The notes beneath the pieces were generated by a model. It was not told the origin of the DNA. It saw nothing but the letters and a program-made list of their open reading frames with translations, and made no database searches. The translations under genes were made by a program, and so were the position numbers. From contig JAPXFQ010001532.1 of the NCBI GenBank assembly GCA_028564705.1, forward strand, positions 248,001-312,000: 64,000 nt of DNA, written 5' to 3'. This document shows, one piece after another, positions 37,901 through 46,900 of the stretch. The DNA comes from Apricaphanius iberus. Lineage: Eukaryota > Chordata > Actinopteri > Cyprinodontiformes > Aphaniidae. The first letter of the stretch is position 1; each line of letters opens with the position of its first letter.

Positions 37901-40900
37901 AATCGGTAGAGCGGTTTTTGTTCAGGTCTGAGACAGACGGTCAATGCTGATATGTGTGTATTCCCCAAAATAGAAGTTATGTTCAAAGTGTCTCTGTCAG
38001 AGGTGAACCATGCCTGCTCATACTCAATGTCTGTTTCTGCAAAAACGTGTGATGTGCCATGTAGTTCCTCCTCTGGCATGAAAACAGAAGCTGGACTTAC
38101 CAGGTCCTGCGCAGCCTGGAGGAAAGTTTTGGTTGTGGTACCTGTTAACAGCTTCCACTGGTATTCAATTGTGAGATCATGAGGCGTGTGTTTCACTGCT
38201 GTCACCATTGGTTTCTCCTGGGCAGGAACAACTTCGATGCCTTGGGGTGATGAGAAAAGAGAAATGTTAAGTTTGCACATCGGGTCTCTGCCTAACAAAT
38301 TCACAGGACATTGCTCAGAGATTAAGAATCCATGTTTAAAAGCTGGCCCATCTCCCAATTGACAACGGTGAGGGTAACTGAATTTTTCTTTCACAATCTC
38401 ACCAGATGCTGAAATTGAGAAGACATGTTTCCCACTGAGTTTAGGTGGTGGATGTAGGGCTCTTTGTCGCTCCAGAGTCAACCGTGAACTCCACGGTTGT
38501 ACCTGAGACACTGAGAAACAGGATAGGTAAGGCTTTGTACGCATCAGAAGTCCTGTTAGTGTTCTTTCTTATTGTTCTAAATGTGCAATGGCTTCTGTAA
38601 TCCAAGTGTGAGGGTTAGAACTTTGATCTGAATGGTTAGTGCAAGAAGCAAGTTCTTCATTGCTGGCAGTCACATTTGAAATTGCAGTATTTTCATCGCT
38701 GGCATCAGGATTTTCATCACAAAAAACAACTCCATCATCAACTGGTTGTCCATTACAAAAAAAAAACACTTTCACTAGGTGTTTGATTACTAAAATCAGA
38801 CTGATTGTCACTCTCAGAATGTGTTTCATCATAAAATTCAGATTGATTATCACTTTCAAAGTGAACATGTGTGTCTGTGTGTGTTTGTGTGTGCGTCACA
38901 CCTCCAAATCCATCTGCTGGCGAAACGGAGAATTCCCCTTCCTGCTCTGACCTGGAGGTCCAACCCTCTGATCAGTCAGCTTGTTGACGTCCTCTGCGTG
39001 GGCCACGACCCCGCCTCCTGGTATATTGGTCACTCCAATGGCTACGCCCACAGGAGAAACATTGATCCTCATCACCTGATTTTCTGTTATTGTCGTTGTC
39101 GCATCGGTCTGGGGAAAAATGGCGGCGACGTCGGTTTAGGTTCTGCTGTTGTCTGCCTCCTCTCCGGTATTCACGTGGGCCTCTGAACTTCTGTGATCAT
39201 TTGCGACTGCAGAATACATAGTTAATGCTGCTTGATGCATGTCGGTTTCTCTCTTAGATAGCAGCTCGCTTTGTTTTCTGTTCATTTGAATCACAGTTAA
39301 TCACCTACTTGTGCAGATAAGCATAATAAATTCCAATATCCAAACCAATGTATTTTTCCATTACCTCAACACAAAGTTCTGACAGCAAAGCACCAAGAAT
39401 CTTATCACAAAGCATCGATTCATAGGCAGAACCTACAAAGTTATCTTGTTCCGGTTTCTGAAGTCCACTGAACTGCTCAAAAGCTTCTCCTAATCTGTGA
39501 AGAAAATCATCTGCATCTTCTCCACGTTTTTGTTTTACGGAGTGCAACTTAGTCAAGTTCGGCCTTGTTGGAAAAAAAATTTCTGGCTTTACAGCGCTTA
39601 GTTATAGCGGCAAAATACTCAGAGCTTACCTCTGTCTCGGCTATGTCAGGCACAAGCTTTGCACGCAGGCCCACTGCAGGCAAACTCTCAACTTCGCAGC
39701 GTTGAAGGCTTTAAGTTTGTGTTTCAGAATCCAACAGATCTCTGCAATGGTGGGTTTAAAGGACAGACAAATATCCCCGAATTCCGCCATGAAGTCTCGT
39801 CCTTTGGTGATTGGCGGCAGGCCATCGACCGCCTCGTCCCAGTCCTTATCGCTCCAACCGCAGTAAACAAGCGTTGTCCCACTCGCTCCTGCCACTTCAA
39901 CCATGGGAAAGGTCTGAACAACATCGTTAGCATAATTTTCAGTGTCTTTTACCTTACAGCTGTTGCATGCGGTGGCTTATCTAGCTCTGGTCGCAGGTGG
40001 GGAAGATGGCTGCTGGGACGGTTTCGTCACATGCTGATCCGCATTGCGATAGGTCGGTTTGGCAGGCTTTTCTTGTAGTTCCTCCAGTGTTGGAAGGGGC
40101 AACAACCGTCTTGCAGACTCTGCTAGTCTACTTTTTCTTGTTTCCGATTTACAGGGTTCCGATCTACAGGGTTGTTTAGCGTCAGGAAGAGGAGATTTGA
40201 CATCTGTATGTGGAGCGTCTAAGGGTGGAGCTGACGGCTGAGTGTCTGTGTGTGTAGGATGTTTAAAATAATGATTCTTATTCTTTTTGCACTTGGGTTC
40301 CAGCGACGTATTATCGCAGCGTCCAGAAATTTCTCCATCACACCCTCATGCTGAGCAAACATGTAGGGACAGTGGAGAGAAAAAAACTCCCCTTTAACAG
40401 GAAAAAACCTCAGGCAGAACCAGAACCTGGCTCAGTACATGTGGTCATCTTCCACGACTGTCTGGGGGTCTGAGAAGACAGAGAAGAGACAGCATGGAGG
40501 ATGCTCGGTGACTTTGAGCATAATCTGGAACGATGTTCCCCATCCAGTAGGGGACTTTATAGTTGAGCAGGGTACCAGACTATGTGGAGCTTCTATAGGT
40601 AGAAAAATACTGAGAGAAAACTGTTAACAATCACAATAACAGCAGAAAAAATATATCTGGAGAGTGGTAGAAGAGAAAATTAGAAGAGAGAAGAAAAGTG
40701 GTCAGTCTGTCCTCCAACAGTCTAAGCCTATAGCAGCATAACTACAAAAATAGCTAGGGATAGCCTAAGCCATTTTAACTATAAGCTTTATCGGAAAGGA
40801 AGATTTTAAGCCTAGTCTTGAAAACAGACAAAGTATCTGCCTCACGGACTAAAATTGGGAGCTGGTTCCACAGGAGAGGAGCCGGATAACTAAAAGACCT

Positions 40901-43900
40901 GCCTCCCATTCTACTTTTAGAAATCCTAGGAACTACCAGTAAACCTGCATTCTGGGAACGAAGTGCTCTGTTAGTAACATATGGAACTATCAGATCTCTG
41001 ATGTACGATAGAGCTTGATTATTAAGGGCTTTATAAGTAAGGAGGAGGATCTTAAACTCAATTCTGGATTTAACGGGGCTAGTGGAGAGAAGCCCGAGCA
41101 GGAGAAATGTGATCTCTCTTTTTCATATTCATCAGAACTCTTGCTGCAGCATTTTGGATCAGCTAAATGCTTTTAATTGCATTTTGTGGACTTCCTGATA
41201 ACAAGGAATTTCAGTGGTCCAGCCTTAATGTAACAAATGTATGGACTAGTTTCTCTGCATCACTCCTGGACAGGATGTTTCTAATTTTAGCAATATTCCG
41301 GAGGTGAAAGAAGGAAATCTTAGAAACCTGTTTAATATGGGATTTAAATGTCATGTCTTGGTCAAAAATTACACCGAGGTTCTTTACATTATTACCATAA
41401 GGACAAATTAATGCCTTCCAGATGAAATGATTGATTTAGCTGTTTCCTTTTTAAAGGTTCTGCTCCAAAGACAACAACTTCTGTCTTGTCTGAAGTTAAA
41501 AGTAGAAAAGTCAGAGTTATCCAGGTTTTTATGTCTTTGAGACATGCTTGTAATCTACCTAACTGATTGGTTTCATCCCGTTTTATGGATAAATATACTT
41601 GTGTATCAACAGCATAACTGTGGAAATTCATTCCATGTTGTCTAATTATTTTACCAATTGGAGGCATATATATAGTAAAGAGAATCGTTCCGAGCACAGA
41701 ACCCTGTGGTACTCCTCAAGTAACCCTTGAATGTGAAGAAGATTTATCATTGACATGAACAAACTGGAATCTGTCAGACAGATATGACTTAAACCAGCCT
41801 AGTGCTGTTCCACATCACTGAAACCTTCTCCTGGGTCAGGCTAAGGTTAAAGAGATGCAGCAGAATCCCACAGAGCTGCTCTGCACAGGTGTTTAGGACT
41901 CTGGTGCTGACACCATCTGGACCTGCAGCTTTTTTCGCATTTCAGTTTCTCCAGCTGCCTTTCATCCGACTTCTAGAGACAGAAAGTGGGAGAGTGAGGT
42001 AACGGGGGTAGCAGCACCTCCTCCCCACCCCCAATCCAACCCATCTCCCACGCACACTCACTCATAAAAGCAACTATAAACAAAAGCAACAAAGGGCTGA
42101 GTACACATGATCCAGGAATGCCATCATGGGAGCCATGTGCATCGACAGCAGCAGATCAACAGCAGCAGCCAAGGCACTGACCCAGGGCGCCCAGAGGAGG
42201 GAGGGTTGGTACCTCCACCCAGGCACTGCCTGGAGAGCACCCAGGCAGCCACAGCTGACCACCGCCCCCGATGCAAAGGGCTCCCACAGAGAACTGAAGA
42301 GCACTGGAAGGAAGATTGTCTGAGGACCAGAGAGAAGGATGGTGAGCTTGTTCCTGAACTGAACTTATTGAAGAATGTGTTCATTTAATTGGATCTGTCC
42401 AGACTTCCATCTATCCAGTCCTTCCTGTGCTTAAAGTTTTTGATCTTTTTCATTTCTTACCAGAAATCTCTGATATTGTCCCTCCATAGTTTGCTCTCCA
42501 GCTTCTTCCTGCATGACTCCTTGCTGTCTCCAATTTTGACTTTGGGTTGCTTGTATACTCCACAACAATTCCCTTTCTCTCTCCCTTAAGGCTTTTTTTT
42601 CTTAGCTCAGCAGTTCTTTCAGGTCACTCCTTACTCAGGGTTTTTATTAGGGAGCATTACACTGTTGTGGTGGGGATGATGTTATCCACACAGAAGTGTA
42701 TGTAGTCAGTCACACACTCTTTCATGGGATTGATGTCCGCTTCATGTGTAACCCAGTGTTGGAAAGCAAGAATAAAGTGAATAAAAGGATTAATATTTAA
42801 ACTGCATTAATAATACTCCTTTCATAATTAGAATAAATATTGATGAGATAAATTGATTAAAATAAGCTCACTACGTACAGTGCTCTGCATAAATGAGTAC
42901 ACGCGACTACATTTGTCAGAAAACCTTTAGCTTCCTTTCAGAATCAACATTTTGTATGATATACTATACTACAAAATACTCCCACAAATGTGGGCCATTG
43001 ATTGCAAACAAAGGAAGAGAAATCGGAGGAACCAAATCATTCCTTTACACAAAAAAGGGGAGGGCTACAAGAAGATCAGCAAAGCTTTACATATCAGTCA
43101 TAATAATGTAACAAAAGTTATAAAAAATTTGAGAAAGATGGAAGTGCAACCATCTTACAAGGCCGTCCAGGACGTCAACAGAAGTTAACATCTCGACAGG
43201 AGCGTCTTCTGATGAGAAGGGTTGAAGAAAATCGCCATGCAAGTTCACTGCAGTTAGGTAAAGCAGTAGAAAGCCAAACTAGAGAGACCGTTTTCCGGGA
43301 CACCATACGGCGCACACTGCAGAGGAATGGCATGCATGGGTATCGTCCATGAAGGAAGCCTCTCCTAAAGCCAATGCACAAAAATGAAAGCCTAGAATTT
43401 GCTAGGGCCCATGCTGAAAAAATGAAGACTATACTCTGGAGTGATGAGACCAAGATCACTGTTTTTGGAACTAATTGTGTAAAAACTGTATGGTGTCGTA
43501 AAGGTGACGATTTCAAAGAAAAATGCATGGCGCCTATAGTGAAACATGGTGGTTGCAGTGTCCTTATGTAGGGCTGCATGATTGCTGCTGGTGTTGGGGA
43601 GCTGCATTTCATTGATGGTATCGTGAACTCAACAATGTACTGCTCTATACCAAAGGAGAAGATGCTGCCATCACTCCGTGCAATTGTCGTCGTGCACTTT
43701 TTCAACACGACAATGATCCAAAAACACGCATCTAAAGCTATACAAAACTTCAGCTTTATAGAAGGATTGTTCTCCCGGTTCATAAATATCTCTGATCCTC
43801 ACACTAACCATCATGTTTTCTTATTTTCGGGGGTGGGGCACATCTGTGTTTTAGTTTTCTTGCTGTGGCTGGCATGTTGTAATTCTGCCTACATACAGAG

Positions 43901-46900
43901 GAGGACTGAAAGCCTTCCTTACAGTAGCGGTAGCCACCGGCTCACTACAGGAACGACGTTTAATTGTGTAGTCGATTTTTGTTAAATTTTTAAAGTAGAG
44001 GCTTATTTTCACAGCCATATCTGCAACGCTAAAAAATATTAACGTTTCTCTGATACAGAGGATTTAAAAAGAAAATAAACATGACATGCTTAGATGCACA
44101 AAACAATATTTACCTGGTTGAAGAGTGGGAGGAAAATCAGGACACCGATAGCACCAACTAGCAGGAAAACCCAATTTTTAGATCTGCTTTTTCTGTAGTT
44201 AATTCAGTTCTTCCTAGTACTCCACTGCTGATACAGTGCCTCCATGGTGGTGCAACGCTGCAACTGCAGTTAAAATTACATCCATATAGCAGGGCAGAGC
44301 AATATCAGGCTGGGGTGGCACAATATTACCTTGAGGCAGCCGCCACGCAAATTTGAATGCGGAAAACCCTTGCTATATATGCAGTTATCATGTGAACCAT
44401 AAAGATTTTGTGCTCTGACTGGAGGAATTTTCTGGAGACTTTCTGCACACAAAACCCCACCTGGTATGAATGGCAGTCAAATAGCCATACGGAAACCCGA
44501 CCGCTCACCTACCACACCCTGTGTGAATGAGGCATAAGAGTCTGGAAGGGGGTAAATTCCTGTTTGATTTCCCTCTGGGATTAATGTAGTATTTTTGAAT
44601 TAAACAAATCTGGCAAATGATCCTGAGGCCAGTTTCAGTGCTTGGAGTTTGTCCATCTTGTTAACCAGTGTTCTTGCCGAACCCTATTATGATCAATGTG
44701 ATGATTTAAACTTCCTTCCTCTTTCTCACCTGTTTGCTCCTTTTCTACATCTACAACGATCCCTTTTCAACTAATCAGACATTTCTGGCTTCAGTTGAAG
44801 GATTATTTCAGATTTTCCAATGTTAATCAACTGCTCCTGGCTGTAATCCACCTTGTTGACATGATTTAAAAATCATAACAAATAATAAAAAAAGAAAATC
44901 CTCCCAACGTTGCACCACAACATCTACAAATATAACGGCCCAAAAAATACAATCTTTTTCAAGAAAACAGAGGAACCAACTTCTGAAAATACAAAAATAT
45001 TAATGTAGCCAATACAGCCACTTAGACATGCAGCCAAGCAGACTTGTGTATTTCTGAAAAACAATCACATCAAGCACTTGTTCATAAAATATTGGAGTGA
45101 TTCTTTTTTTTTCAACACTTTATCTCACCGTAATTTTCATACAATGAGCCTCTAGTTTTTTTGTACCCTTTTGACCTTTTGCGTCTTTTACAGTGATGCG
45201 GCTATTTTATGGATTTTTTAACTGGCAAAAAGCCTCTGAGAGGGGACCTATTGCTGGAAGCCCAAAAATAAGACAGTCATGTGGGGAAAGATTATGCGCT
45301 GAAAAAGACACTACCGGTAGTTTTCATGCCCCACATGACGGAAAACAGACAAAGAAATGTAAATAATGCAACTTTTATGTTAAACACTATCTAGCTAGCC
45401 GTCAAAGAAGGAAAAAGAGATACAGCACATAAGTTTGACATCAATAAATTGATGTCAAGATGCAGCATCAATGAATTGATGTTGGAGGAAGCAGTGAAAA
45501 GAACTGAATCAGTTTTTTTTTTTTTTTTAATGTCTCAGAATACATAAAGACACTGAAGAAGATGACCAGTGGGTTTAGTGGGGAAGAGGAAGATAACAAA
45601 GCCTTTGAATATTCTCATTCATCCAGGTCATGGTTATCTCAGGGAAATTTCTATCGAACGCAACTGGACTTGGTAATTTGTCTTGGAAGACGTTTCACCT
45701 CTCACCCAAGAGGCTTCATCAGTTCATGCTCGCCGCTGACCAGGCTGGGACTGGTCCAACTAACTGGTGTGGAGCTATTTAACCTCTTGGAGGGCTTTTA
45801 CAAGACTGATTATGTCATTGGATCCTTTGTGCTCCATGTCTTAACGACGGTCCTTGGCGTGTCGCCTATTGGTGGAGGTTAGGTTTCGGCTTCATTAGTG
45901 CCCTATTGTGTTATAACGACAGTTGTTGGAGTCACAGTTGTTTTTCTTATTAGAGGCTAAGTTGTTGAGTCTCCTGTGGAGGGATGAAACGGCAGCATTG
46001 TAAATTGGAGATAGGTGATATCTCAGGCCTCCTCTGTTGAGCGATGGTTTCTCTACTTTTACATGGATGGCTTTTTTTACTCCTCTTTCAAACCATCTGT
46101 CCTCTCTGTCTAATATCTGGACATTGCTGTCCTCAAAGGAGTGGGCTTTATCAAATGAACAGAGGAGTCAATGTCTGAGGAGTTGGCTCTCCTGTGTTGT
46201 GATTGCATACACCAGGTTGCTTTTGTGTGCGTGTGGTGTTCCCTCCTTGGGATGTACTAGTCTCTGTCTGAGTGTGTAGCTGGGCTTGAAATTCACAGGG
46301 ATACTGAGTTTGTTAAAAATCCTCCTGAGTTTTTCAGAAATCCCAGACACATATGGAATGTCTACATTGTTTCGATTGTTTTGTTTTTCTTTTTCAACCA
46401 GTTTGTTGGGGGCTGCACGGTGGTGCACTGGTTAGCACTGTTGCCTTGCAGCAACAAGGTTGTGGGTTCGTATCCCGGCCGAGGGTCTCTCTGTATTCCT
46501 CCCACAGTCCAAAAACATGACTGTCAGGTTTAATTGATCACTGTAAATTGTCCTTAGGTGTGAGTGTGTGCATGGTTGTTTGTCTGTCTATCTCTATGTG
46601 GCCCTGTGATGGACTGGCGACCTGTCCAGGGTGTACCCCACCTCTCGCCCATTGACAGCTGGAGATAGGCACCAGCACCCCTGCGACCCATTAAAGATTA
46701 AGCGGTTAAGAAAATGGATGGATGGACCACTTTGTTGGCTTTCTTTCTAGCTGCAGTTTTCACAAAAGTCCAGCTGGGGTAACCACAAGTTGTGAGGGTG
46801 TCTCTCACGTGCTCGTGTTCTTCCCCTTGGGCCTGTGAGCTGGTGGGTATGTTATCAGCTCTGTGTTGCAGGGTCCTGATAACCCTAAGCTTGTGTTCCA

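Noticed and set aside
38821..39186. 121-codon plus-strand ORF
   Set aside because: Antisense to the retroviral gag/nucleocapsid region and a GT-rich tract; no domain.
43175..43783. 202-codon minus-strand ORF
   Set aside because: It is antisense to a Tc1 transposase with clear plus-strand motifs.
46415..46490. tRNA-like A and B boxes
   Set aside because: They belong to a SINE head; there is no acceptor stem or cloverleaf of a functional tRNA.
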